Assembly: GCF_900103345.1 (NCBI RefSeq)
Contig: NZ_LT629702.1
Span: 1 to 64,000, forward strand
Length of the DNA: 64,000 bases
Direction of reading: 5' to 3'
Source: Pseudomonas azotoformans
GTDB taxonomy: Bacteria > Pseudomonadota > Gammaproteobacteria > Pseudomonadales > Pseudomonadaceae
The notes under the pieces were generated by a model that was not told where the DNA came from, did no database searches, and saw only the letters and a program-made list of their open reading frames with translations. Position 1 is the first letter of the stretch, and each line of letters starts with the position of its first letter. Made by a program: the position numbers and the translations under genes. This document shows positions 18,599 through 26,811 of this stretch, one piece after another.

Positions 18599-20719
18599 TC
18601 AGAACTCTAACTCCGCACTGAAGTAGAGCACGTGGCGATGGTCATAGTTGTTATCGGCCCAGGTGGTTGGCTGGTTATCGAGGCGTTGTTGCAACATGCC
18701 GGCCAGCTCCACGTTGGCTTTGCCCAGGGCAATGCGCTTGGCCACCCGCAGGTCGACCCGTTCGAAGCGATATTGGTTGAGTGCGTCATCGCCGTAGTAG
18801 AACAGCGCGCTTGACCAGCCCTGGCCCCATTCACGCAACCAACCGGCAGAGCCACTGTTGCGCGCGGTCTGTGCCTTGTCCAGCGGATTGCTGGTGCTGG
18901 CATCGACATAAGCATAGGTCAGCCGCAGGCGGTCGGCGTTGCTAACGCGCCAGTCGAACTGGGATTCGGCGCCGGTGAACCGCGAACTGTTGGCGTTGCT
19001 GGCAATGTATTGGTTATTGCGCAGCGGCGAACTGATCATGTCGGTGATTTCGTCGTAGAACAGTTTCACGTCCATGTTCAGCCCGATGTCGGCAAAGAAG
19101 CCGTTGTACCCCAATTCCCGCGACTTCATCATCTCTTTATCGAGGTTGCCCGGCCCCCGCGTCTTTACGAAGTATTGCCCGCTGGTCTGACCGTAGGCCG
19201 GGGAGCTGAGGTTGGTGACGCGATAACTCCAGTTGACGTTGTTCTCGAACATGTCCGGCGAGCGGATCGCTTCGGAGTACACCGCGCGCAAGCCATGGCG
19301 GGGGTTGATCAGGTAGTTGACCGCCACCCGTGGCGTCAGCGAGTTGCCGCTCAGGTGCGTGTCCTCATACATGGCGCCGCCTTGCAGCAGCCAATGTTCG
19401 CTGGCGCGCCATTCCAACTGGCCGAACAGGCGCCAAGTGGTGTCGTCCAGGGTGCCGTTGAAGTAGGTGTCGGAGTCGGCGCGGTCGTAGCGGTAATTCA
19501 TGCCGCTGACCAGGCGCAGGCTGTCGGAGAGGCTGAGGGTGTCCTGGATTTCCAGATCGTAGCGGCTTTCGCGGGTGCTCTGGTCGATGTCTCCGCACAC
19601 GCTCTGGTTGGCGCCGTTACGCCATTGGTCCAGCACTTGGTTGGCCAGCGCTTGCTCGGCGGCGCTGCCCGGTGGCGCGGTGCCTTGGCTGTAGGTGTCC
19701 ATGTGCCGGGCCAGCAGTTCGGCGTAGTTGGGGTTCATCTGCCACAGTTGGGTCAATTCCGGGCTGAACGACACTTTGGCGTCGCAGGCCTTCCAGATTT
19801 GGCGGCGGTCCCACTGCTGGGCCGAGCCCTGGATGTAGAGGCTGTGCTCGGGGTTGAAATCGAAATTCCAGCGCAGCGAGCCGGCGTAGTCCTTGGCCGT
19901 GACGTCGGAGTTGTCGCCACCTTCGGTAATCCCGGCGAATACCGGGCTGTAGGTATAGGGACGTTGGTTGGTGCCTTCCTTCGCATCCAGTTGCCAGTCG
20001 ATGCTCTGCTGCGCGTTCAACGTCTGGCTAACTGCCAGGCTGAAGCGGTTGAGGCGGCGCCCGTCGCGGCGGTCGGCGCCAGCGGCGTCGCTGTCGAATC
20101 CATCATCCTGCTGGCCGGACAGCGACAGGCGCAAATCGCCGGTTTCCCAGCCCACGCCCTGGCTGGCATAGAAGTCGTTGATGCCACGTTCGCCACGCAC
20201 CACCTTGACCCGCGTGCCGTGGCTGTTGGCCGGCGAGCGCGTAAGGATGTTGACCACCGCCATCAAGGCATTGGCGCCATAGCTGACGGTGTTGGGGCCG
20301 CGGAACACTTCGATGCGTTCGATATCTTCCATCGCTACCGGAATGTCGCTCCAGTCCACGGTGGCCAGGCCCGCGCGGTACACCGAGCGGCCATCGATCA
20401 ACACCTGCATGCGCCTGGCATCGCTGGCGCTGGTGCCGTGGTAGTTCACCGCCGCCTGGTTGCCGGTGGTGTAGCCGACCATCATCCCCGGCACCAGGCG
20501 CAGCAACTCGCTGATATCCCGTGCGCCGCTGGCCTTGATCAACTCGCTGTCGATCACGGTCATGCTGCCGGGCACGGCGGCGGCCGATTGCTTGAGGCGC
20601 GTGGCGGTCAATACCTGGGGCAGCGGCTGGCTGTCGAGGAACAGGTCGTCAGCCACGACAGGCGCACTGCACAGCAGCATCAACCACAGAGATGAACGGG
20701 GAGGAGGGCCCAAATACAC
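18599..20719 (-). CDS. TonB-dependent outer-membrane receptor
   Basis: About 706 residues from the GTG at 20719. A signal peptide (SSLWLMLLCSAPVVA) precedes the plug, which contains LPQVLTATRLKQ (TonB-box region) and VPGSMTVIDSELIKASGARDISELLRLVPGM. The barrel ends in phenylalanine (YFSAELEF), as outer-membrane barrels do. GTG 20719 has AAGG seven bases upstream; an ATG at 20773 would add 18 residues before the signal peptide and lacks a ribosome site. It is first in an operon with a binding protein and hybrid kinase. The barrel resembles the CirA/BtuB type, but the substrate (siderophore, cobalamin, copper chelate or other) cannot be read from the sequence. Confidence 0.87.
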   Translation of the reverse strand: MYLGPPPRSSLWLMLLCSAPVVADDLFLDSQPLPQVLTATRLKQSAAAVPGSMTVIDSELIKASGARDISELLRLVPGMMVGYTTGNQAAVNYHGTSASDARRMQVLIDGRSVYRAGLATVDWSDIPVAMEDIERIEVFRGPNTVSYGANALMAVVNILTRSPANSHGTRVKVVRGERGINDFYASQGVGWETGDLRLSLSGQQDDGFDSDAAGADRRDGRRLNRFSLAVSQTLNAQQSIDWQLDAKEGTNQRPYTYSPVFAGITEGGDNSDVTAKDYAGSLRWNFDFNPEHSLYIQGSAQQWDRRQIWKACDAKVSFSPELTQLWQMNPNYAELLARHMDTYSQGTAPPGSAAEQALANQVLDQWRNGANQSVCGDIDQSTRESRYDLEIQDTLSLSDSLRLVSGMNYRYDRADSDTYFNGTLDDTTWRLFGQLEWRASEHWLLQGGAMYEDTHLSGNSLTPRVAVNYLINPRHGLRAVYSEAIRSPDMFENNVNWSYRVTNLSSPAYGQTSGQYFVKTRGPGNLDKEMMKSRELGYNGFFADIGLNMDVKLFYDEITDMISSPLRNNQYIASNANSSRFTGAESQFDWRVSNADRLRLTYAYVDASTSNPLDKAQTARNSGSAGWLREWGQGWSSALFYYGDDALNQYRFERVDLRVAKRIALGKANVELAGMLQQRLDNQPTTWADNNYDHRHVLYFSAELEF

Positions 20720-20871
20720 GGCACGGCCTTGATAATTACGGATAGCCGCCCATGTTAACTGAGGTGGGGCCATTTGCCAGTCGCAGGACTTGCAATTACT
20801 TCATGTGAGTGTGGCATTTTCCGACAAGCGCACGAATTGATACGGGGGCTGGCCGCCGGCGGGTCGGCCCG

Positions 20872-20877
20872 TATAAT
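20872..20877 (+). promoter_or_regulatory. Candidate -10 element for gpsA
   Basis: A perfect TATAAT lies 38 bases before the gpsA start. No good -35 is found at 17 bases, so it is only a partial promoter match. Confidence 0.4.
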
Positions 20878-20914
20878 GCCGCCATCGCCACTGGTATGGA
20901 TTAACGGATTGCAT

Positions 20915-21940
20915 ATGACTGAACAGCGCCCTATCGCGGTCCTGGGAGGCGGAAGTTTTGGTACCGCCGTGGCTAACCTGCTGGCCGAGAACGGTCACGC
21001 TGTGCGCCAGTGGATGCGCGATCCCGAACAGGCCGAGGCCATTCGGGTGCACCGGGAAAATCCGCGTTACCTTAAAGGCATCAAGATTCATCCGGCGGTC
21101 GAGCCTGTCACCGACCTGCTGGAAACCCTCACGGCCTGTGACCTGTGCTTCGTCGCGCTGCCGTCCAGCGCCTTGCGCTCGGTGCTGGCGCCCCACGCCG
21201 AACGCCTGGCGGGCAAGCTGCTGGTCAGCCTGACCAAGGGCATCGAGGCGCAGACCTTCAAGCTGATGAGTGAAATCCTCGAAGAGATCGCCCCCCAGGC
21301 GCGTATTGGCGTGCTGTCCGGGCCGAACCTGGCGCGGGAAGTGGCCGAGCATGCGCTGACCGCCACCGTAGTCGCCAGTGAAGACGAAGAGCTCTGCGAA
21401 CAGGTCCAGGCCGTGTTGCATGGCCGTACTTTCCGGGTCTACGCCAGCAGCGACCGCTTTGGCGTCGAGCTGGGCGGTGCGCTGAAAAACGTCTACGCGA
21501 TCATCGCCGGCATGGCCGTGGCGCTGGGCATGGGCGAAAACACCAAAAGCATGTTGATCACCCGCGCCCTGGCCGAGATGACCCGCTTTGCGGTGAACCA
21601 GGGCGCCAACCCGATGACGTTCCTCGGGCTGGCGGGCGTGGGCGACCTGATCGTCACGTGCTCCTCGCCGAAAAGTCGCAACTATCAAGTCGGGTTCGCC
21701 CTGGGCCAGGGCCTGAGCCTGGAAGATGCAGTTACGCGCCTGGGCGAAGTGGCCGAGGGCGTCAATACGCTCAAGGTGCTCAAGGCCAAGGCCCAGGAAG
21801 TTGGCGTATATATGCCGTTGGTCGCCGGGCTGCATGCGATCCTGTTTGAAGGGCGCACCTTGAATCAGGTCATCGAGTTGCTGATGCGCGCCGAGCCCAA
21901 GACCGATGTCGACTTTATTTCCACCAGTGGTTTCAACTGA
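20915..21940 (+). CDS. gpsA: Glycerol-3-phosphate dehydrogenase (NAD(P)+)
   Basis: GpsA reduces dihydroxyacetone phosphate to sn-glycerol 3-phosphate, the backbone for phospholipids. The 341-residue protein has the N-terminal dinucleotide motif [10 protein letters not shown] (about residues 10-19), SLTKGIE with the lysine near the active site, GPNLAREVA, and the catalytic region [15 protein letters not shown] 20915 gives the usual [13 protein letters not shown]. The longer open frame from 20774 lacks family similarity. It is first of a three-gene unit with a DUF4389 gene and sixA, spaced 10 and -4 bases. Confidence 0.96.
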   Translation: MTEQRPIAVLGGGSFGTAVANLLAENGHAVRQWMRDPEQAEAIRVHRENPRYLKGIKIHPAVEPVTDLLETLTACDLCFVALPSSALRSVLAPHAERLAGKLLVSLTKGIEAQTFKLMSEILEEIAPQARIGVLSGPNLAREVAEHALTATVVASEDEELCEQVQAVLHGRTFRVYASSDRFGVELGGALKNVYAIIAGMAVALGMGENTKSMLITRALAEMTRFAVNQGANPMTFLGLAGVGDLIVTCSSPKSRNYQVGFALGQGLSLEDAVTRLGEVAEGVNTLKVLKAKAQEVGVYMPLVAGLHAILFEGRTLNQVIELLMRAEPKTDVDFISTSGFN

Positions 21941-21950
21941 GGAACGCGTC

Positions 21951-22298
21951 ATGAACGATCCGAAAGCAGCCCCCAAGTACGAATCCATTGCCCTGCGCAT
22001 CCTGTGGATGCTGGTGTTTGCCCTGGTGTGGCAAGTGGCGCAGTTCCTGCTCGGCGCGCTGGTGGTGGTGCAACTGATCTACCGCCTGGTCTACGGCGCC
22101 CCGAACCTGGGCCTGATGAACTTCGGCGACAGCCTCAGCCAGTTCCTTGCGCAGATCGGCCGTTTCGGCAGCTTCCACACTGAGCAAAAGCCGTGGCCGT
22201 TCGCCGACTGGCCGACCCCGCGCGCGCCCGAGGGCGAAGCCGCCCACAGCGTGCCGCCGGCACCGCACCCGGCGCGTGATGAAGAGCCGAAACTGTGA
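21951..22298 (+). CDS. DUF4389 family membrane protein
   Basis: A 115-residue protein with one long hydrophobic stretch (LRILWMLVFALVWQVAQFLL through VVVQLIYRLVYG, about residues 16-50), likely one or two membrane helices. A polar Pro-rich cytoplasmic tail follows (PTPRAPEGEAAHSVPPAP). The core FALVWQVAQFLLG...QLIYRLV matches DUF4389. The ATG at 21951 is preceded by GAGGAA. It sits between gpsA and sixA and overlaps the sixA start. Function unknown; conserved gpsA-DUF4389-sixA order in pseudomonads is my recollection. Confidence 0.8.
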   Translation: MNDPKAAPKYESIALRILWMLVFALVWQVAQFLLGALVVVQLIYRLVYGAPNLGLMNFGDSLSQFLAQIGRFGSFHTEQKPWPFADWPTPRAPEGEAAHSVPPAPHPARDEEPKL

Positions 22299-22744
22299 AG
22301 TTGTGGATACTGCGCCACGGCGAGGCCGAAGGGCATGCGCGCACCGATGCCGAACGCAACCTCACCGAGCATGGCCGTGGCGAAGTGTTGCGCAGTGCTG
22401 CGCACCTGATCGGTCAGCCCCTCAGCGCGATCATCGCCAGCCCTTACGTACGGGCGCAGCAGACCGCGCACCTGGTGCGTGATGCGTTGGGCTTCGAGCC
22501 GGAGATCCGTACGGTGCCGTGGCTGACACCCGATGGCAACCCGTTGCAGGTGCTGGAAAAGCTCGACACCGACGACAATGTGCTGCTGGTCAGCCATCAG
22601 CCCCTGGTGGGCAGCCTGATCAGCTTTCTGCAGCACGGCCACCAGCGCCTGCCGCAGCCGATGCACACCGCCAGCCTGGCGGAACTGGAGGGGGATTTCC
22701 CGCTGGCGGGGCTGATGAGCCTGGTCAGCGTGAAGAATCCGTAG
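22295..22744 (+). CDS. sixA: Phosphohistidine phosphatase SixA
   Basis: SixA is a histidine-phosphatase-superfamily enzyme that removes phosphate from phosphohistidine proteins; in E. coli it acts on ArcB and on the nitrogen PTS protein NPr. This 149-residue protein starts at GTG 22295, overlapping the upstream stop. It has the catalytic LRHGEAE (His8 forms the phosphohistidine), SPYVRAQQTA, and LLVSHQPLVG with the second catalytic His near residue 101. Targets in Pseudomonas are not known from sequence. The nearest histidine kinases in this window are 15770-17671 and 28757-29791, but no direct link is shown. Confidence 0.9.
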   Translation: MKLWILRHGEAEGHARTDAERNLTEHGRGEVLRSAAHLIGQPLSAIIASPYVRAQQTAHLVRDALGFEPEIRTVPWLTPDGNPLQVLEKLDTDDNVLLVSHQPLVGSLISFLQHGHQRLPQPMHTASLAELEGDFPLAGLMSLVSVKNP

Positions 22745-22776
22745 GCGTTATCGCGGCTTTGTGTGTGCTATATAGT

Positions 22777-22798
22777 CAACCAAGCAAGTGCTTGGTTG
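22777..22798. promoter_or_regulatory. Operator-like palindrome upstream of acyl-CoA synthetase gene
   Basis: CAACCAAGCA-AG-TGCTTGGTTG, a perfect inverted repeat with 10-base arms, lies 31 bases before the start codon and directly after a TATAGT -10-like hexamer (22771-22776). Geometry fits a TetR-family operator; repressor unknown. Confidence 0.6.
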
Positions 22799-22829
22799 GC
22801 TATCGTCGGACCACAAAGGAGCGCGTCCC

Positions 22830-24479
22830 ATGCCCGTCGCATTTCGATTGCCGTTGCAGGTGTTTTTCGAACGTGAAGCGCGGCACCCGCGCCAGACTTT
22901 TCTGGTGCAGCCCATTGGCGGCGGCGAGGTGCAACGCCTCACTTGGGGCGAAGCCGGCCATCAGGCCCGTTGCGCCGCGCACTGGCTGCGTGCCCGCGAG
23001 CTGCCCCCTGGCTCGCACATTGCCCTGATCTCGAAAAACTGCGCGCACTGGATCATTGCCGACCTGGCGATCTGGATGGCCGGGCATGTCTCGGTGCCGC
23101 TGTATCCCAACCTCACTGCCGACTCCGTGGCCCATGTGCTCAGCCATTCCGAGGCGGCGCTGACGTTTATCGGCAAGCTCGACGACTGGCCCGCCATGGC
23201 GCCCGGCGTGCCGTCCAATGTCCCGACCATCAGCTTGCCGCTGTGCCCAACTGGCGCGTTCGATTTCAGATGGGCCGACCTGCAGGCCTGCTCGCCGATC
23301 CAGGATGACCCGCTGCCGTCCGCTACGGACCTGGCCACCATTATCTATACCTCCGGCACCACCGGCCTGCCCAAGGGCGTGATGCACAGCTTCGGCGCGC
23401 TGGGGTTTGCCGCCACCCGTGGCACCGAATTGTTCGGGCTGGGGGAGGGCGACCGCCTGCTCTCGTACCTCCCGCTATGTCATGTAGCCGAGCGTATGTT
23501 CGTGGAAATGGCGGCGATCTACACCGGGCAGACGGTGTTTTTCGCCGAAAGCCTGGAGACATTTCTGACCGATCTGCGCAGGGCGCGGCCGACCGCGCTG
23601 TTTGGCGTACCGCGTATCTGGACCAAATTCCAGATGGGCGTCTACGCTAAAATCCCGGAAAAACGCCTGGACACCCTGTTGCGCCTGCCCTTCATCGGCA
23701 AGCGTGTAGGCCGCAAGGTGCTCGCCGGCCTGGGCCTGGATGCGTTGCGTATCGCGCTGTCCGGGGCGGCGCCGGTGCCCGAGGCGCTGCTGCGCTGGTA
23801 TCGACGCCTGGGCCTGGACGTGCTTGAGGTGTATGGCATGACCGAGAGTTGCGGTTACTCCCATGTGTGTCGCCCCGGCCAGCAGTCCCTCGGCTGGATC
23901 GGCCTGCCGTGCCCCGGTGTTGAAGTGCGCATCGACCCGGCGGGCGAGGTGCAGGTGCGCAGCGGTGCAACCATGCTCGGCTACTACAAGGACCCGCAGA
24001 AAACCGCCGAGACGATCACCGCCGACGGCTTCCTGCGCACCGGTGACAAGGGCGAGCAGGCTGCCGACGGCCGGCTGCGCCTGACCGGGCGGCTCAAGGA
24101 GATCTTCAAGACCAGCAAAGGCAAGTACGTGGCCCCGGCGCCGATTGAGAACCGCCTGGCCGAACATGCGCGCATCGAACAGGTGTGCGTGGTGGGCGAT
24201 GGCCTGACCGCACCGATGGGGTTGTGCGTGTTGTCGGCAATCAGCGAGGACCCGCATGCGCTGCGCAGCAGCCTTGAACGCTGGCTGGAGCAGGTCAATC
24301 AAGCATTGGACAAACATGAACGCCTGCGCCAGTTGGTGGTGGTGAAAGACAACTGGGCGGTGGAGAACGGCTTTTTGACCCCGACGCTCAAGATCAAACG
24401 CAATGTGATCGAATCGACCTACGGTGAACATTTCCAGAGGTGGAGCGAGCGATCCGAAACCGTTCTGTGGCAGGATTAG
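22830..24479 (+). CDS. AMP-dependent long-chain fatty acyl-CoA synthetase-like protein
   Basis: A 549-residue adenylate-forming enzyme. Motifs are IIYTSGTTGLPKGVMHS (about residues 172-188, the P-loop-like AMP motif), VYGMTESCGYSH (A5 region) and DGFLRTGDKGE with LTGRLKEIFKTSKGKYV (A7-A8 hinge). The last motifs resemble FAA1/bubblegum-type long-chain acyl-CoA synthetases rather than FadD. ATG 22830 has AAAGGAG eight bases upstream. A hotdog thioesterase follows 30 bases later, so an acyl-CoA maker and breaker are paired. A perfect 22-base palindrome in the promoter suggests repression by a TetR-type regulator. Chain-length preference is unknown. Confidence 0.88.
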   Translation: MPVAFRLPLQVFFEREARHPRQTFLVQPIGGGEVQRLTWGEAGHQARCAAHWLRARELPPGSHIALISKNCAHWIIADLAIWMAGHVSVPLYPNLTADSVAHVLSHSEAALTFIGKLDDWPAMAPGVPSNVPTISLPLCPTGAFDFRWADLQACSPIQDDPLPSATDLATIIYTSGTTGLPKGVMHSFGALGFAATRGTELFGLGEGDRLLSYLPLCHVAERMFVEMAAIYTGQTVFFAESLETFLTDLRRARPTALFGVPRIWTKFQMGVYAKIPEKRLDTLLRLPFIGKRVGRKVLAGLGLDALRIALSGAAPVPEALLRWYRRLGLDVLEVYGMTESCGYSHVCRPGQQSLGWIGLPCPGVEVRIDPAGEVQVRSGATMLGYYKDPQKTAETITADGFLRTGDKGEQAADGRLRLTGRLKEIFKTSKGKYVAPAPIENRLAEHARIEQVCVVGDGLTAPMGLCVLSAISEDPHALRSSLERWLEQVNQALDKHERLRQLVVVKDNWAVENGFLTPTLKIKRNVIESTYGEHFQRWSERSETVLWQD

Positions 24480-24509
24480 GGCCATCATAAAACCAACAAG
24501 GACAACCCC

Positions 24510-24953
24510 ATGAGCCTGTGGCGCACACAACCGAACATCGACCAACTCAATGCGATCCAGAAAAACACCATTGGTGAATTGCTGGATATCCGTTTTGAAC
24601 GCTTCGACGACGAATCGCTGACCGCCAGCATGGTGGTCGACCATCGTACCCATCAGCCCTACGGCTTGTTGCATGGCGGCGCATCGGTGGTCCTCGCCGA
24701 GAGCGTCGGCTCCATGGCCGCCTACCTGTGTATCGATGCGAGCAAGTTCTATTGCGTGGGCCTGGAGATCAATGCGAACCACCTACGCGGTGTGCGCAGC
24801 GGGCGAGTGACGGCGGTGGCCAGGGCGATCCATATCGGCCGCACCACCCAGGTGTGGGACATTCGCCTGACCAGCGACGACGGCAAGGCCAATTGCGTGT
24901 CGCGCCTGACCATGGCAGTGGTGCCGCTGGGCGAGAACCCGCCGGCGCGATAG
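24510..24953 (+). CDS. Hotdog-fold thioesterase (YdiI/MenI-like)
   Basis: A 147-residue single hotdog domain. The active-site helix region QPYGLLHGGASVVLAESVGS (about residues 49-68) has the conserved HGG and glutamate of the EntH/YdiI type, and GLEINANHLRGVRSG follows. Such enzymes hydrolyse aryl- or acyl-CoAs. AAGGACAA lies upstream of ATG 24510. It is probably cotranscribed with the preceding acyl-CoA synthetase gene. The exact substrate cannot be told. Confidence 0.87.
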   Translation: MSLWRTQPNIDQLNAIQKNTIGELLDIRFERFDDESLTASMVVDHRTHQPYGLLHGGASVVLAESVGSMAAYLCIDASKFYCVGLEINANHLRGVRSGRVTAVARAIHIGRTTQVWDIRLTSDDGKANCVSRLTMAVVPLGENPPAR

Positions 24954-25050
24954 GCGTGGCGTGAGTGTCATCATTCCTGGCAGTTACAGTCATTGCTGTG
25001 GCGGTCGGGGCTGGTGACAATCAATTTCTGTTTTTGTCGATGGATCCGGT

Positions 25051-25854
25051 ATGTCGCAGCACGTGTTTTTCGCCCACGCCAATGGTTTCCCCTCGGCCAC
25101 CTACGGCAAGCTGTTTGCCGCCCTGGCCCCGGAATATCCAGTGGCGCACTTGCCGCAGCACGGTCACGACCCCAGGTTTCCGGTGGACGATAACTGGCAG
25201 AACCTGGTGGATGAGCTGATCCACCACTTGGAGCAGCAGCCGGAACCGGTGTGGGGCGTGGGGCATTCCCTCGGTGGCGTGTTGCATCTGCACGCGGCCA
25301 TGCGTTGCCCGCAGTTGTATCGCGGGGTGGTCATGCTCGATTCGCCGGTGTTGACCCGCGCCGACCGCTGGGTGATCCGCGCGGCCAAACGCTTTGGTTT
25401 TATCGACCGCCTGACCCCTGCCGGCCGCACCCTGGGCCGTCGCGAGGAGTTCAGCGACCTGGAGGCGGCACGTCGTTACTTCGCCGGCAAGACGCTGTTT
25501 CGTGGCTTTGATCCCGAATGCTTCGACGCCTACCTGCAACATGGCCTGCAGCAAGTGGGCGATCGCCTGCGCCTGCGCTTCGACCCAGCCACCGAAATCA
25601 GCATCTACCGAGGCGTGCCCCACACCAGTCCCGGCCAGGTGCGCCAGATGAAGGTGCCGTTGGCGGTGGTGCGCGGCCGCCAGAGCCGGGTGGTGATGCG
25701 TCACCACGCCAGCGGCGTCGGTCGCCTGCCCCTGGGCGAAATGCTCACCATGCCCGGCGGCCACATGTTCCCTCTTGAACGCCCTCAGGACACCGCGACC
25801 TTGATCAAGAACCTGTTCTCCCGCTGGGAAGCCCGCGAGCGCAGTTGCGCATGA
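25051..25854 (+). CDS. Alpha/beta hydrolase (first of an overlapping pair)
   Basis: A 267-residue alpha/beta hydrolase. The oxyanion/N-terminal motif FFAHANGFPS (residues 6-15) and the nucleophile elbow GVGHSLGG with a Ser near residue 73 are clear; GGHMFPLERP near the C-terminus supplies the His. No cap-domain family can be named. Start ATG 25051 has weak upstream ribosome features (GGATCCGGT). It overlaps the next hydrolase gene by 4 bases (ATGA), so the two are co-translated. Substrate unknown; the surrounding acyl-CoA genes suggest an ester or thioester, by inference only. Confidence 0.82.
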   Translation: MSQHVFFAHANGFPSATYGKLFAALAPEYPVAHLPQHGHDPRFPVDDNWQNLVDELIHHLEQQPEPVWGVGHSLGGVLHLHAAMRCPQLYRGVVMLDSPVLTRADRWVIRAAKRFGFIDRLTPAGRTLGRREEFSDLEAARRYFAGKTLFRGFDPECFDAYLQHGLQQVGDRLRLRFDPATEISIYRGVPHTSPGQVRQMKVPLAVVRGRQSRVVMRHHASGVGRLPLGEMLTMPGGHMFPLERPQDTATLIKNLFSRWEARERSCA

Positions 25855-26705
25855 GCACACCGGTCGAAGAAGTGCGCCTGAGCCTGCCGCATATCGAATT
25901 GGCAGCCCATCTGTTCGGGCCCGAGGACGGTTTGCCGGTGATCGCGCTGCATGGCTGGCTGGACAACGCCAACAGTTTTGCGCGGCTGGCGCCGAAACTT
26001 CAGGGCTTGCGCATCGTTGCACTGGACATGGCCGGGCACGGGCATTCGGCGCATCGTCCTATCGGCGCCGGTTACGCCTTATGGGATTACGTGTATGACG
26101 TGCTGCAAGTCGCCGAACAGCTGGGTTGGAAACGTTTTGCATTACTTGGCCACTCCCTCGGCGCTATCGTTTCCCTGGTACTGGCCGGTGCGCTGCCGGA
26201 ACGGGTGACGCACCTCGGATTGATCGACGGGGTGATCCCGCCGACCGCCAGCGGTGACAACGCCGCCGAGCGGCTGGGCATGGCGTTGCAGGCGCAATTG
26301 AACCTGCAAGACAAGCGCAAGCCGGTCTACACCACCCTGGACCGAGCGGTCGAGGCGCGCATGAAAGGCGTGGTGGCGGTCAGTCGCGAAGCTGCCGAAC
26401 TGCTGGCCCAGCGCGGTCTGATGCCGGTGCCGGGCGGTTACACCTGGCGCACCGACAGCCGCCTGACCCTGGCTTCGCCGATGCGTCTGACCGATGAGCA
26501 GGCGATGGCCTTCGTGCGGCGTGTGGGTTGTCCTACACAGTTGGTGGTGGCCGCAGACGGCATGTTGGCGAAACATTCCGAATTGCTTTCCCAGCTACCC
26601 TTTACCGTAACCACGCTGCCAGGCGGCCATCATTTACACCTGAATGACGAGCCCGGCGCGGTCCTTGTTGCAGACTGTTTCAATCGGTTCTTCTCCGCGC
26701 CTTGA
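25851..26705 (+). CDS. Alpha/beta hydrolase (second of an overlapping pair)
   Basis: A 284-residue alpha/beta hydrolase with HGWLDNANSF (oxyanion region, about residues 34-43), LLGHSLGAIVSL (nucleophile elbow, Ser near 102) and GGHHLHLN (catalytic His near 262). The pattern HGWLDNAxSF with MAGHGHSxHRP is typical of the serine hydrolase-like/MEST group. ATG 25851 overlaps the stop of the previous hydrolase; the two proteins differ greatly, so this is not a recent duplication. Substrate unknown. Confidence 0.84.
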   Translation: MSTPVEEVRLSLPHIELAAHLFGPEDGLPVIALHGWLDNANSFARLAPKLQGLRIVALDMAGHGHSAHRPIGAGYALWDYVYDVLQVAEQLGWKRFALLGHSLGAIVSLVLAGALPERVTHLGLIDGVIPPTASGDNAAERLGMALQAQLNLQDKRKPVYTTLDRAVEARMKGVVAVSREAAELLAQRGLMPVPGGYTWRTDSRLTLASPMRLTDEQAMAFVRRVGCPTQLVVAADGMLAKHSELLSQLPFTVTTLPGGHHLHLNDEPGAVLVADCFNRFFSAP

Positions 26706-26754
26706 CTTGGGGCGGTCAACTGCCGAGGCTGGGCGGATTGAAAGGGAGTCAACC

Positions 26755-26811
26755 ATGAACTACTTCAACACCGCTGTGACCGCCGATGGCCAGGGCTCGT
26801 TGATCTTATGA
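26755..26811 (+). CDS. Candidate 18-residue leader ORF coupled to the DUF4892 gene
   Basis: MNYFNTAVTADGQGSLIL with its stop TGA (26809-26811) overlapping the ATG (26808) of the next gene. A strong ribosome site AAAGGGAG sits seven bases upstream, while the downstream gene has no independent site of its own except inside this ORF. The geometry suggests translational coupling. No family is recognised; it could be a genuine small protein or only a coupling device. Confidence 0.5.
   Translation: MNYFNTAVTADGQGSLIL

Noticed and set aside
19010..20695. Long plus-strand open frame (561 residues) opposite the TonB receptor
   Set aside because: Antisense shadow of a convincing receptor; composition is Val/Gly/Ala/His-rich with no domain.
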